A DNA stretch of 64,000 nucleotides from Bacteroidota bacterium (GCA_026391455.1 JAPLEH010000043.1:83444-147443), one strand, 5' to 3'; positions 45,347-53,749 are shown, counted from the first letter of the stretch. The notes: generated by a model from the sequence alone, not told the origin. Program-made: numbers and translations.

Positions 45347-46246
45347 ATGAAAGCAAACATCCGTGCCCGGTACAATGCGTATGCGCTTGCCCTGGCCCAT
45401 CTGAGGGAACATGAAGCCCTCACCCGTGAATTACCCGCCTTAGCTGCCGCCTATGAATCGGCAAAAAAGCTGCTCGACCAACTGGTGGAAGCGCAAAACC
45501 GCCGCACACAGCGGCAGGCCAGTGCCACCCTTGCCAAATCCACCCTGTATGAGGAATTGGCCGACGAAGCCTTTTCCATTGCCGTGCTCATTACCAGCTA
45601 TGCCGCCAGCAAGGAGGATGCGGTATTGGCGGAAGAGGTAAACTTTCCCCGCTCTTCGCTGGACCGTGCCCTGCCCAATGATCTGGAAGCACGCGCCACC
45701 ATTATTCGGAACAAAGCCACCGAACTGGGCGAAGCGCTGAAACCTTTTGGCCTGGATGCGGCCAGGCTTTCGGCCTATGCGGCACTCATCAGCGAGTTCA
45801 GCACCGGCAAGCTGGCACCGCGCCGGTATATTGCCGAGCGAAGGGATGCCACGTTGCAGGTGGAAGACCTGATCAAACAACTGGCTGCCATCTTTGATGA
45901 GCAACTGGATGGACTGATGCACCAGCTTCGCAAAAGCCAGCCCGATTTTTACAGCCAGTACCTGATAAAGCGAACCATTGTGCAGCCCGGCAACCGCAAA
46001 ACGCAGGTGCTGGGTACCCTTACCGAGAAAGGCAGCAGCAGCCCCATTGTCGGCGCTACAATCAGCATAAAGGGCAGCACCCTGGCCACACAAACGGGGG
46101 CCGATGGCACATACACGCTTTTTACCGCCCCTTTTAGCGGCGCCATACTGGTATTTGAAAAGGAGGGATACCGCCCCGTGGAAATCACTGCCGATATCAT
46201 TCGCGGCAGAGCCACCCGCCAATCGGTGGAGATGGAAAAAATTTGA
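45347..46246 (+). CDS. Helical protein with C-terminal carboxypeptidase-regulatory-like domain, 299 aa
   Basis: Residues 1-205 are almost wholly alpha-helical, Ala/Leu/Glu-rich (KANIRARYNAYALALAHLRE, LAKSTLYEELADEAFSIA) with no signal peptide. Residues about 220-295 form a CarboxypepD_reg-like beta-sandwich: VLGTLTEKGSSSPIVGATISI, GADGTYTLF and LVFEKEGYRP. The combination is unusual because such beta domains are normally exported; here the protein looks cytosolic. The gene is GC-richer than the surrounding island, is the only plus-strand gene within it, and lies just before a 21-bp tandem repeat. Function unknown. Confidence 0.75.
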   Translation: MKANIRARYNAYALALAHLREHEALTRELPALAAAYESAKKLLDQLVEAQNRRTQRQASATLAKSTLYEELADEAFSIAVLITSYAASKEDAVLAEEVNFPRSSLDRALPNDLEARATIIRNKATELGEALKPFGLDAARLSAYAALISEFSTGKLAPRRYIAERRDATLQVEDLIKQLAAIFDEQLDGLMHQLRKSQPDFYSQYLIKRTIVQPGNRKTQVLGTLTEKGSSSPIVGATISIKGSTLATQTGADGTYTLFTAPFSGAILVFEKEGYRPVEITADIIRGRATRQSVEMEKI

Positions 46247-46266
46247 GTCTTTGAGGTGAATTCATA

Positions 46267-46310
46267 GAATACCGCCCGGCCTTTTCAGGCTGGGCTTTTT
46301 TATGCCTTTA
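46267..46310 (+). terminator. Possible terminator after the plus-strand helical gene
   Basis: GCCCGGCC and the following GGCTGGGC flank TTTTCA and are followed by TTTTTT, an imperfect hairpin with a T run shortly after the TGA at 46244-46246. It fits a Rho-independent terminator. Confidence 0.65.
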
Positions 46311-46429
46311 CGGGTACGTACGCAGCGTGTGAAATGGCAATACCAGCCCGTTTTTACCTGCGAAAACCGCCCTTTTGCTGCCAAGGCGGCAGGTGCAAAA
46401 GCGATGGGTATTGATTTTCAGGCGGTTCT

Positions 46430-46765
46430 TTTATTTTTTGGTCCATTACAAAATTAAACAGGGCGGCTACGATTTTATACAGACCGGCTACGATTGGGAA
46501 CAGGGTGGCTACGATTTGTAACAGGCCGGCTGCAATGCTGTGCACATCCATTACTAAAAGGAACAGGCTTGCTACACAACGGCACAGTGCGGCTACGAAA
46601 TCCGATACAGCCGCTCCGCTGAAAGGTAGGGCCGCTACGACCGGCTTTAGGCCCGCTCCGCTGCAGCAAAGGGCCGCTACTATTTACAATAGAGCCGCTC
46701 CGCTGGCCGGTAGGCTGGCTCCGATTCTGCGAAGCGCCGTTCCGAAAGAAAACAGGGAGGCAAAT
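46430..46765. repeat. Degenerate 21-bp tandem repeat (about 15 units)
   Basis: Units of 21 bp begin with GGCTACGATT or GCTCCGCT and end AACAGG or similar; clear copies start at about 46461, 46482 and 46503 and diverged copies run to about 46750. Because 21 is a multiple of three, one plus frame stays open throughout and reads as seven-residue repeats of the form A-T/P-x-x-x-R-x (ATILYRP, ATIGNRV, ATICNRP, ATIYNRA). No ATG opens that frame upstream, and the minus strand is also open, so coding is doubtful. Confidence 0.8.
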
Positions 46766-47044
46766 ATTGGGTGAAGGGTGACAACTATGCAGGGGAGGGT
46801 GGGAGGGGAAGAAGGGAGGGGAGGGGGGATTTTATTGAGGGAGATGTTTTTTTTGGATAATTGGGATCCGATGTGCTTTTCTTTTTGGAAAACAAATTGG
46901 TGGAAAGGGTGGGCGCGTAGTGGCGACGGAGATTTTACTATGAAGGGGGCTGCCGCCTGGCTAGCTTATCTTTTCTTTTACAGCAATGACCATTTTAGAT
47001 GGAGAATAATCTCTACTTCAAAGTGATTAACATTTTAGGAGCTT
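46766..47044. other. G-rich intergenic stretch, no gene accepted
   Basis: After the tandem repeat the plus strand is strikingly purine-rich (GGGAGGGTGGGAGGGG type runs at about 46790-46830). An 82-codon frame here is low-complexity and Trp/Gly-rich and is not accepted as a gene. Confidence 0.4.
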
Positions 47045-47128
47045 GCACAACCCCGAAATTTATCCGTTTCGTACAAGTTTAGGCTTCATTTTTGGCGCTT
47101 TGCACCCAACGAAGCTTTAGTTGTTAGC
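47045..47128 (-). repeat. Short attC-like palindrome after the ABC operon
   Basis: On the minus strand it starts GCTAACAACTAAAGCTTCGTTGGG and ends GGGGTTGTGCAAGC. It holds the inner pair GCGCC/GGCGC-like symmetry and AACGAAGC/GCTTCGTT. The stop codon of the last operon gene (47117-47119) lies inside it. At about 84 bp it is close to the size of classical attC sites. Confidence 0.55.
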
Positions 47129-47926
47129 TGCTGGGCTTTTTTGTAGAGTATAGACTTCATAACTCCATTTAGTCTTTATAAAATAGAATATTATTTGTGA
47201 AAAAACTATACTTGTCATTATTATTCCAGTTTCAATGCCAACAATAAAAAGTTCTATTATGTCTTTTTTTTCGTTAATCTGTAAATCTATAACAAAGTTT
47301 TTAGTGTCGGTAAATTGAAAATAATAATTAAGTAACTCCAATTTATGTACAAATAACAGTGATAATAAAATAATAAAAAAGGTTGGAATATTTATAAGAA
47401 AAGTTGAGTTTTTTGAAAAGGAAATATTTTTATTGTGTAATTCCTTTTTATTTATGTCGCTCTCTTCTAATTTTTCTATACTTTCTGACCACCAAGTTAA
47501 GCAATCAATTACAAGGAATACAGCGAATATTGACAACGAAATCCATCTGTTAAATTCAACTATTTTGATAAAGGTAAGTTGCTTTGTAAATATAGCGAAT
47601 AGAAAAATTGTTATAATTACTCCTAAAATACAAATCCCTATGAATGAACTAAAATTTATCCTTTTTATTTTTTTATTATTTCCCTTGTAATTGAACACTA
47701 AATCAAAAGTATCTATAAGATAAAATGCCAAATTTAGTAAAACAGGAACAAGGCCGATGAGTACGAAAATAATAAATACACTGTTTATATGATAATTTGA
47801 CAAATCCTTGAAGTTGAATATTTCATATTTGTAAAGTATAAAATATCCCCCTAAGAACAAGGGTAATAGTAAAATCAGAAAACGCAAAAAGAGTGAAATT
47901 TTATTATTTGATATGTACTCTTTCAT
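47117..47926 (-). CDS. Multi-pass membrane protein, last gene of the ABC operon, 269 aa
   Basis: The protein has six or seven hydrophobic segments, the clearest at about 13-32, 46-68, 92-114, 128-146, 175-195 and 235-258. Loops are Lys/Asn-rich as expected for this AT-rich segment. I recognise no family. It starts 1 bp after the methyltransferase stop, so it belongs to the same operon, and its last codons (SPAANN) and stop are built from the flanking palindrome. It may act with the transporter or methyltransferase, but nothing in the sequence shows how. Confidence 0.65.
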   Translation of the reverse strand: MKEYISNNKISLFLRFLILLLPLFLGGYFILYKYEIFNFKDLSNYHINSVFIIFVLIGLVPVLLNLAFYLIDTFDLVFNYKGNNKKIKRINFSSFIGICILGVIITIFLFAIFTKQLTFIKIVEFNRWISLSIFAVFLVIDCLTWWSESIEKLEESDINKKELHNKNISFSKNSTFLINIPTFFIILLSLLFVHKLELLNYYFQFTDTKNFVIDLQINEKKDIIELFIVGIETGIIMTSIVFSQIIFYFIKTKWSYEVYTLQKSPAANN

Positions 47927-47927
47927 T

Positions 47928-48695
47928 TTATTGCTTTTTAAAAAAAATGAATTGATAAATTTGGGGTACAGTATTACCCGTCTTTACGATTTCCTTGAAA
48001 TCAAACAACTGTAAATTATTTTGTTTTGCTAAACTAACATAAGTTGCTGTTGAATATAGAAGTGATTTATAGACCCTATTAGATTTCATATCACCTATAT
48101 CTATGTCTTTATCATATCCAAGTTTTGTTCCGTATTTTTCATACAACTCTAAATTTTTAATAAAATCTTTTTCTGAATTGCTAACCGATAATATTTGCAT
48201 AATTGGGTCAATACTTACAATTAGCAAATATGAATTTGGCTTTATCATACTTGCAACATTAGTAAAAGCTGATTCTATGTCTGGTATTTCAAAAAAATTA
48301 AAAAAATTAATCCCTATGTCTGCCTTTCCCAATAGGTCTTTTGGTGGTTTGTTTTCAAAATCCAGACATCTAAATTCAACATTTTTTTGGCCACTATATT
48401 TGCTGTTTAAGTGCTTGATAAATTTCTCGTTGAAATCAAGACCTATATAACTTAACTTAAGTTCTCTTTCTAATAATAATCGCAAAATCCAGCCTTCACC
48501 GCAGCCAAAGTCAATTAAGGTTGGTTTTCTATTCCTTTTAATTGATTTTGATAACAATTCGATTTGTTCACCAGTGAAATCATAAACGTCTATTAAATGC
48601 CTCATTTTTGATTCTAACCAAAAATTTGTGTTGTCGTACCAATTGAGCAAATTCTTTTTTTTGAATTCGTCACTTTTGTTTACTTTATAAATCAT
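47928..48695 (-). CDS. Class I SAM-dependent methyltransferase, 255 aa
   Basis: Motif I is clear: TLIDFGCGEGWILRLLLE (about residue 58), followed by the acidic end of strand 2 (YIGLDFNEKF), a motif II/III region (FRCLDFEN, ADIGINFFNFFEIPD) and SYLLIVSIDPIM. This is the Rossmann-type methyltransferase fold with complete SAM-binding features. The substrate is unknown; being inside an ABC uptake operon suggests it acts on the imported compound or a product of it. It overlaps the upstream solute-binding gene by 4 bp (ATGA), so the two are translationally coupled. Confidence 0.85.
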   Translation of the reverse strand: MIYKVNKSDEFKKKNLLNWYDNTNFWLESKMRHLIDVYDFTGEQIELLSKSIKRNRKPTLIDFGCGEGWILRLLLERELKLSYIGLDFNEKFIKHLNSKYSGQKNVEFRCLDFENKPPKDLLGKADIGINFFNFFEIPDIESAFTNVASMIKPNSYLLIVSIDPIMQILSVSNSEKDFIKNLELYEKYGTKLGYDKDIDIGDMKSNRVYKSLLYSTATYVSLAKQNNLQLFDFKEIVKTGNTVPQIYQFIFFKKQ

Positions 48696-49723
48696 AGCTT
48701 TGAACCATTTTTAATTTCTTTACTTTTATAATAATTTTCTAAGAATGAATTATTAATACAATTTTCAAGTTTGATGGTTTTTATTTTACCAAGCTCTTGT
48801 AAATTTTTTACCATTCCTTGCCAATCACTCAAATCAGCCCAAAGTATTTTGTTGTCTTTGCCTTGGTAATAATCTTTGCCTTTCAATAATGATTTTAATT
48901 CCCTTTTTTCGTCCAATGTTTTGTCATACTTTTTTAATAGTTCTATAGCTGCTTCTGGATAGGTCAATGTTGCACTCCAACCATCTGCAATGGAATTAAT
49001 AAAAGACTGAACCAAATCAGGCTTTTTTTCGATTAATTCTTTTGTTGTGAAGTATACAGTGCCTAAAAATGAAACACCATAATCTTTTGGTTCAATAATG
49101 TTGTACTTAACATTTTGCATATCTAGTGAGACGGGTTCATCATATATGAAAGCTGGTCTTACATCATATTCATCTAGCAAAAAGGTTTGTAATCCAAAAG
49201 GAACTTCTTTTTCTTTTATTTTGGAAGGGTTTAATTTTAATTTTTTTACAATTGTTCGATAAATATATTCAGTGCTTGTTCCAGTTAATATCCCAACACT
49301 ATGATTTTGGAAATCCAAAGGAGTTTTGATGTTCTTTTCTTTTTTTGAAAGAAAGCAAGTAGGCGAATTAACATTTACAACCCCAATGATGACTAAATCA
49401 GCTCCTTTGTCAATTGCCTCCAGCACTCTGTCTGCACCTGCGTCACCAAAATCATTTTGACCACTTATAACCATCTTTACAGGGTCAATATTTTCCGCAC
49501 CAGGAACAATATCAATTTCGATTTTATTTGGTTCAGCAAACTTGTTTTTTGCAAAAATAACCCCACAATAATTTGAATTTGGAGACCATTCCTGCCTTAA
49601 TGATACCTTTTGAATTACAGTACTATCTGACAGTTCTTTTACTTGATTATTTTTTTTCTTTTTATTCTGGCAGCTAAAGCACACTAAAGCTAGACAGAGT
49701 AAGGTTAAATGTTTTGCTTTCAT
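48692..49723 (-). CDS. ABC transporter solute-binding lipoprotein (NMT1/THI5-like)
   Basis: The N-terminus (MKAKHLTLLCLALVCFSC) is a lipoprotein signal with Cys at about 18, followed by a Lys/Asn-rich linker. The body is a type II periplasmic-binding fold of the NMT1/THI5-like class: LRQEWSPNSNYCGVIFAKNKF, VISGQNDFGDAGADRVLEA, TPLDFQNHSVGILTGTSTEYI and VQSFINSIADGWSATLTYPEAA. This class feeds uptake of nitrate, sulfonates, riboflavin or thiamine precursors. The ligand cannot be named. It is the third gene of a five-gene operon. Confidence 0.87.
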   Translation of the reverse strand: MKAKHLTLLCLALVCFSCQNKKKKNNQVKELSDSTVIQKVSLRQEWSPNSNYCGVIFAKNKFAEPNKIEIDIVPGAENIDPVKMVISGQNDFGDAGADRVLEAIDKGADLVIIGVVNVNSPTCFLSKKEKNIKTPLDFQNHSVGILTGTSTEYIYRTIVKKLKLNPSKIKEKEVPFGLQTFLLDEYDVRPAFIYDEPVSLDMQNVKYNIIEPKDYGVSFLGTVYFTTKELIEKKPDLVQSFINSIADGWSATLTYPEAAIELLKKYDKTLDEKRELKSLLKGKDYYQGKDNKILWADLSDWQGMVKNLQELGKIKTIKLENCINNSFLENYYKSKEIKNGSKL

Positions 49724-49727
49724 TTTA

Positions 49728-50486
49728 TTAGTTTATTTGAATACTATTTTTTAGATACCATTTACATATTTTATTTTCTATTAAAATGATTAGACCATAC
49801 AATATGATTCCAAGAAGGGAAGAAAGAAATAAAGAACAAATCATTAATTCAGGTTCGATTCGTTTTGCTGATAAAAACAAATTTTTCCCTAAGCCTATAT
49901 CAGCTCCATTAAATTCACCAACAATTGCACCTATAACAGATAAAACTGAACTAATTTTTAAGCCGGTCATAATGTTTGGAGCAGATAATGGGAAATAGAT
50001 GTTCCGTATTTTGAATCTGTTTGTTGCGTTATAGACTTTCAATGTTTCTAATATCTCTATTGGAATATTTCTGATACCGTTATTAAAGTTTATCAATATT
50101 GGGAAGAAACACATCAATGCAGAAATAATGATTTTCGCTTTGATTCCAATTCCAAATAGCAGTATTATTAACGGAGCTAATGTAATAATTGGAATCACTT
50201 GTGATACCAGAAATATAGGCATTAATATATCTAAAAATCTTTTGTTGTAAAATCCTATGGTCATAACAAAAAAACTAAAAAGCATTGCTAATATTAATCC
50301 AGTAATTGATTCTATAAATGTTACTTTGAAAGCTTGAAGTAGTGGAGTATAATTGTTAATGAAATAACCAAAAGTTAACGAAGGAGTTGATACAAGTAGT
50401 TTTGTAATATTGCTATTTTTCCCAAAGTACTCCCACATTGAAAAGAAAAAAACACCCATTAAAATATATATGTATATTTTTTTCAT
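49728..50486 (-). CDS. ABC transporter permease (NitT/TauT-like)
   Basis: The 252-residue protein has about six transmembrane helices and the cytoplasmic coupling loop of the family in VYNATNRFKIRNIYFPLSAPNIMTGL, the EAA-type helix that docks on the ATPase. The sequence FLVSQVIPIITLAPLIILLFGIG is typical of nitrate/taurine/hydroxymethylpyrimidine permeases. It is only 4 bp from the ATPase gene upstream and 4 bp from the solute-binding gene downstream, a compact operon. Base composition is very AT-rich. Confidence 0.88.
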   Translation of the reverse strand: MKKIYIYILMGVFFFSMWEYFGKNSNITKLLVSTPSLTFGYFINNYTPLLQAFKVTFIESITGLILAMLFSFFVMTIGFYNKRFLDILMPIFLVSQVIPIITLAPLIILLFGIGIKAKIIISALMCFFPILINFNNGIRNIPIEILETLKVYNATNRFKIRNIYFPLSAPNIMTGLKISSVLSVIGAIVGEFNGADIGLGKNLFLSAKRIEPELMICSLFLSSLLGIILYGLIILIENKICKWYLKNSIQIN

Positions 50487-50489
50487 AAA

Positions 50490-51281
50490 CTAATCATTTC
50501 TCATATTTTCAAGAATTACGTTTTGGATTTCTAAATACAAATCATAGTTGGATTTTAGAAAAAACTTAAAATCTTTAAGGGATTTAAAATCTTCAATATC
50601 TCTTTTAATTGAATATTCTTTAAAAATAGAGCCATTCTTTCCTAGAATGTATATTTTATTAGATAATAAAATTGCTTCTTGAATATCGTGAGTTACCATA
50701 ATAACTGTTGCCTCAAACCTTTTTTTTAATTCAAAATACCTTAAATACAATTCATACTTCCAAGCGATATCTAATGAACTAAAAGGCTCGTCTAATAATA
50801 TTATTTCAGGTTTAGTCATATAGATTCCGGCCAATGAAACTCTTGTTTTCATTCCACCAGATAACTCGGAAATGTATTTCTCTTTATGAGAAAATAGACC
50901 TGTCATCGATATAATTTCATCATATAGGTTGTTATCTATTTTGTTGTTGTTAGTAATTTTAGACGGGAATTTTATATTTTCTTCTACGTTTAAGTTTGGC
51001 ATTAAGGATAATGTTTGAAACATTATACTTAATTTCCCATTATTTGACAGCATAAAATCCTTATTATCTATGCCATTTATTTTTATTGTTCCACTATGAT
51101 TTTGTTTATTAAGATTTAGTCCGCAAATAGATTTTAGAATGGTTGATTTTCCACTACCAGACATTCCAATTATTGAAGTTGTTTCATGTTTATAAATGTT
51201 AATACTTATGGTGTCTAAAACTTGGGTAGAGCCATACGAAAAATTAAATTTGTCAATATTTATACACTCTCTTTGATTCAT
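50490..51281 (-). CDS. ABC transporter ATP-binding protein (NitT/TauT-like)
   Basis: First gene of the operon, 263 residues. Walker A is IIGMSGSGKSTIL, the signature LSGGMKTRVSLAGI, Walker B EIILLDEPFSSLD and the H-loop IMVTHDIQEAILL. The domain is of the importer type and shows no fused permease. The gene starts about 30 bp from a 70-bp attC-like repeat (51312-51381), so the whole transporter/methyltransferase unit lies between two such repeats and may have moved as one cassette. Confidence 0.9.
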   Translation of the reverse strand: MNQRECINIDKFNFSYGSTQVLDTISINIYKHETTSIIGMSGSGKSTILKSICGLNLNKQNHSGTIKINGIDNKDFMLSNNGKLSIMFQTLSLMPNLNVEENIKFPSKITNNNKIDNNLYDEIISMTGLFSHKEKYISELSGGMKTRVSLAGIYMTKPEIILLDEPFSSLDIAWKYELYLRYFELKKRFEATVIMVTHDIQEAILLSNKIYILGKNGSIFKEYSIKRDIEDFKSLKDFKFFLKSNYDLYLEIQNVILENMRND

Positions 51282-51311
51282 TGTGTCGTCTATTAGGGTG
51301 ATAGTAGCCTT

Positions 51312-51381
51312 GCAACTTAAGTTAAATTATTGGCGATGTGGTGGTATTTTGTGTTCCGTCTTTCCTTAACCTCTGCTGTTA
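51312..51381 (-). repeat. attC-like palindrome before the ABC operon
   Basis: On the minus strand the element starts GTTAACAGCAGAGGTTAAGG and ends TTTAACTTAAGTTGC, about 70 bp in all, between the stop of the PIN-GHKL gene (51407) and the start of the ABC ATPase gene (51281). Arms are imperfect. It is the counterpart of the repeat at 47045-47128. Confidence 0.4.
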
Positions 51382-51406
51382 ACGATTTGCAGCTGATTTT
51401 TTAACG

Positions 51407-52810
51407 TCAAGCCCTACTTGCAGCAATAATTTTGTTAGGCATAGTATATTTTTTATCAAAATACAAAGCTATTTTGAAAGTTTGAGTTGTCTTCGTTACT
51501 TCTACCAGACCGTATTGTTCCATAACATCCCTAATAAATCTTATGCCCATCCCTCTTGCATCAATTTTTTCATAACTTTCAGGGGTTATATTATTTCTAA
51601 ACCTTAGCACAAGATATTCTCCTGCTCGAAAACTTCTTGAACTTATAATTTTATCTGATGAATGTTGTGCTACATTCGAGAATATTTCCGTTAAGATTAA
51701 ATGCATGTCTTGTTGCGGTACCAGTAAATACTGATTTTGTGGAATTGTAGTGGAATATCTAAGTTTTAAGGTAGGGAATGATGCAATCTCTTTGTTTAGT
51801 ATTTGTCTTATTGGCAATATGCCATTGCTCATTGTGTCAAGTAAACTTAATGATTTTGAAAACTCCAGTAAGTCTTTTGTTTCAACTATAGATTGTTCTT
51901 TAACATTTATATTCAAATATTTCTTAGAGTATTGCATGAAGTTAGATGTGTCATACATGTGGAATAGTTTGACTGATTTTGCTTCGAAATAGACTTCATT
52001 TAATAATTCATATCTAGGCCCAATTTTCTTTCCTCTTTTTTCTTGCCACCAATCTTCCTTACTATCGCCAGTCACGAGAATTAAGTACTCAACTTTGTCG
52101 TCGTTAGATTTCTTTATAATCTCTTTCCAAACAACTAAATCACCAAATTTCCTGATGAATTTTTTGTCTTCATACATGTAATACCCTTCTTTAGATTTGT
52201 CTTTGTAGCCAGGAGGTATATTTTCTTTGTATCTTAGTTCTCCTTCTTTATATATAGTATCTAAGTTTTCTTTTGAATAATGGGCGCCAATTTTATTTTC
52301 AAAGAGTTTAAAAATTTGTTGCTGAATTAAATCTTTATCATTTACATCGGGTTGTTTTTTGTCTAACTCAACTAGTTCTTCTAAAAAATTGTTCAATATG
52401 TTAATGGACGGTTTGAATAGTTCCTCGTTTATGTAAGGATCTGGATTGATGGTTGAGTGTCTCTTTTTGAGTTGCAAATCTGAAAGCTTTTTTTGTAATT
52501 CTGAATGTATAGCGTCGGTTTGAGAGATTGCATCGTTGATAATTTCTTTAACAGCATTGTATTTATTCTTTTGGTCACCGATTGCCTCGATTTTGTTATA
52601 TATAAATTCAAGGCTAACCTGAAATGGAAGCCAAACTCTATTTTTAATTTTTTTGTCCGATAGTATATTCAATAAGTCTTTACGGGCTGTCTCTGGTAAC
52701 CTATACAAATCCAAGAGTACGTTTGCATCAAAAACAAAAAGACCCTTTTCCCATAGGAATTTAAAGTCCTCCTCAGAAATTTCTTTGTGTGTTCTGAATA
52801 ATGTATCCAT
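51407..52810 (-). CDS. PIN-like nuclease fused to a GHKL-type ATPase domain, 467 aa
   Basis: Residues about 20-290 are a PIN_8-like (DUF4935) domain: FVFDANVLLDLYR with the first acidic residues, a long helical insertion, FGDLVVWKEII and LVTGDSKEDWW with further Asp, which together fit the acidic metal site of PIN ribonucleases. Residues about 360-455 resemble a GHKL/histidine-kinase-type ATPase: LILTEIFSNVAQHSS (N box) and DARGMGIRFIRDVMEQYG (G box). A nuclease joined to a nucleotide sensor suggests abortive-infection-type defence, but this is inference. It is alone between two attC-like repeats and is AT-rich. Confidence 0.8.
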   Translation of the reverse strand: MDTLFRTHKEISEEDFKFLWEKGLFVFDANVLLDLYRLPETARKDLLNILSDKKIKNRVWLPFQVSLEFIYNKIEAIGDQKNKYNAVKEIINDAISQTDAIHSELQKKLSDLQLKKRHSTINPDPYINEELFKPSINILNNFLEELVELDKKQPDVNDKDLIQQQIFKLFENKIGAHYSKENLDTIYKEGELRYKENIPPGYKDKSKEGYYMYEDKKFIRKFGDLVVWKEIIKKSNDDKVEYLILVTGDSKEDWWQEKRGKKIGPRYELLNEVYFEAKSVKLFHMYDTSNFMQYSKKYLNINVKEQSIVETKDLLEFSKSLSLLDTMSNGILPIRQILNKEIASFPTLKLRYSTTIPQNQYLLVPQQDMHLILTEIFSNVAQHSSDKIISSRSFRAGEYLVLRFRNNITPESYEKIDARGMGIRFIRDVMEQYGLVEVTKTTQTFKIALYFDKKYTMPNKIIAASRA

Positions 52811-52823
52811 ATTATTTTTTATT

Positions 52824-53012
52824 TAACGAACAGTGCTTGGCGTTGTTTAGTGATATGAAAATCGTCAGCCCGGAATTGAAGCCGATTAAAAAACTGATGA
52901 TGAAGTTAACAACTCAAAGCAAAATAGAATTCGTTCAAGCCCGATTTTAGCTGATAGTAGTAAAAAACCGATTGTTATCAGTCCGCCAGCCTTATTGCAA
53001 ACCCTTTGTTAT
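52824..53012 (-). repeat. attC-like imperfect palindrome before the PIN-GHKL gene
   Basis: On the minus strand it begins GATAACAAAGGGTTTGC, about 7 bp after the stop at 53021, and ends GCACTGTTCGTTAAAT, 10 bp before the ATG at 52810. GTTAAAT fits the integron R' box GTTRRRY exactly. Inside are several inverted pieces such as CCGATTGTTATCAG/CTGATAACAATCGG-like symmetry. Confidence 0.58.
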
Positions 53013-53020
53013 CGGTAGTT

Positions 53021-53749
53021 TTATTTTTTCATTTTTGCTGAATATAATAACTCCTCAATTGTTAATCTGTACTTCAATCTTATATTGTCGATATCCTTAC
53101 GTTTTGTATTGAATTGGATTTTATGAGCTGCAAAATTCCCAACTTGCCTAAAGTCGTCAATCGTTTCTGATGCTTCTTTTGATAGCTTAAATGGTTTATT
53201 GCTTATTGTGTAGTTTATTATATAGCTCAAATTTCGATAGCCATCTCCATCGGTAATGTCAGAAAGTCGACCACATTCATCATGAGAGTGTATTAGCAAG
53301 ATTTCAAGTAACCGTCTCATCAATACTGCACAACCATCAAAAATATTGTTATTGTATGATGCGTTTATTTGCTTTCCAATAATTTCAATATAGCCTCGGG
53401 TATTGTGTAATAATGAGTCGGGTAATATTATATCATCAGTTATAATTTCTTCGCTTTTCGTTATTACAAATGAATATAAAGATTCCATATCATCTTGATA
53501 TTTTCGAACAGGTTTATAGGTGTTTAAGCCTGTTCCCTTTGTTACGTTTTTATTCTTTCGTAAATCCTCCTTTAGATAGGTTTGGTTATATTTTGGCAAG
53601 GCATTATCAATGAAATATTTATTTATTTCGTTTAGAGAAATTTCAGATTCCTTTATGGTGAAATGATACCAAACATATGCAATCGCAATCTCAATTTTGG
53701 AAGCTTTATTTTGTATTAAAATCTGGGTAAGTTTCTTTAGTTTACTCAT
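53021..53749 (-). CDS. DUF4145-like protein, 242 aa
   Basis: The N-terminal half is helical and basic (KLKKLTQILIQNKASKIEIA, YLKEDLRKNKNVTKG) and could bind nucleic acid. The C-terminal half has INASYNNNIFDGCAVLMRRLLEILLI, LSYIINY and DDFRQVGNFAAHKIQF, a pattern like the DUF4145/HEPN-related fold, where RR.LE and R..GN.AAH are conserved. HEPN-like proteins are often RNases in defence, but the R-x4-6-H catalytic motif cannot be confirmed here. It overlaps its upstream partner by 8 bp. Confidence 0.65.
   Translation of the reverse strand: MSKLKKLTQILIQNKASKIEIAIAYVWYHFTIKESEISLNEINKYFIDNALPKYNQTYLKEDLRKNKNVTKGTGLNTYKPVRKYQDDMESLYSFVITKSEEIITDDIILPDSLLHNTRGYIEIIGKQINASYNNNIFDGCAVLMRRLLEILLIHSHDECGRLSDITDGDGYRNLSYIINYTISNKPFKLSKEASETIDDFRQVGNFAAHKIQFNTKRKDIDNIRLKYRLTIEELLYSAKMKK

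Noticed and set aside
45440..46222. 260-codon open frame on the minus strand opposite the helical/carboxypeptidase-like gene
   Set aside because: The sense frame has a recognisable C-terminal beta domain and natural helix composition; the antisense frame is Gly/Gln/Phe-rich without pattern.
46505..46774. 89-codon frame across the 21-bp repeats as a bona fide gene
   Set aside because: It needs a GTG inside a repeat unit as start, and the opposite strand is equally open. Kept as a repeat and as a finding, not as a CDS.
46778..47026. 82-codon plus-strand frame after the 21-bp repeat
   Set aside because: Composition follows the G-rich DNA (Gly, Trp, Arg) and changes character halfway; no signal, domain or start context supports it.
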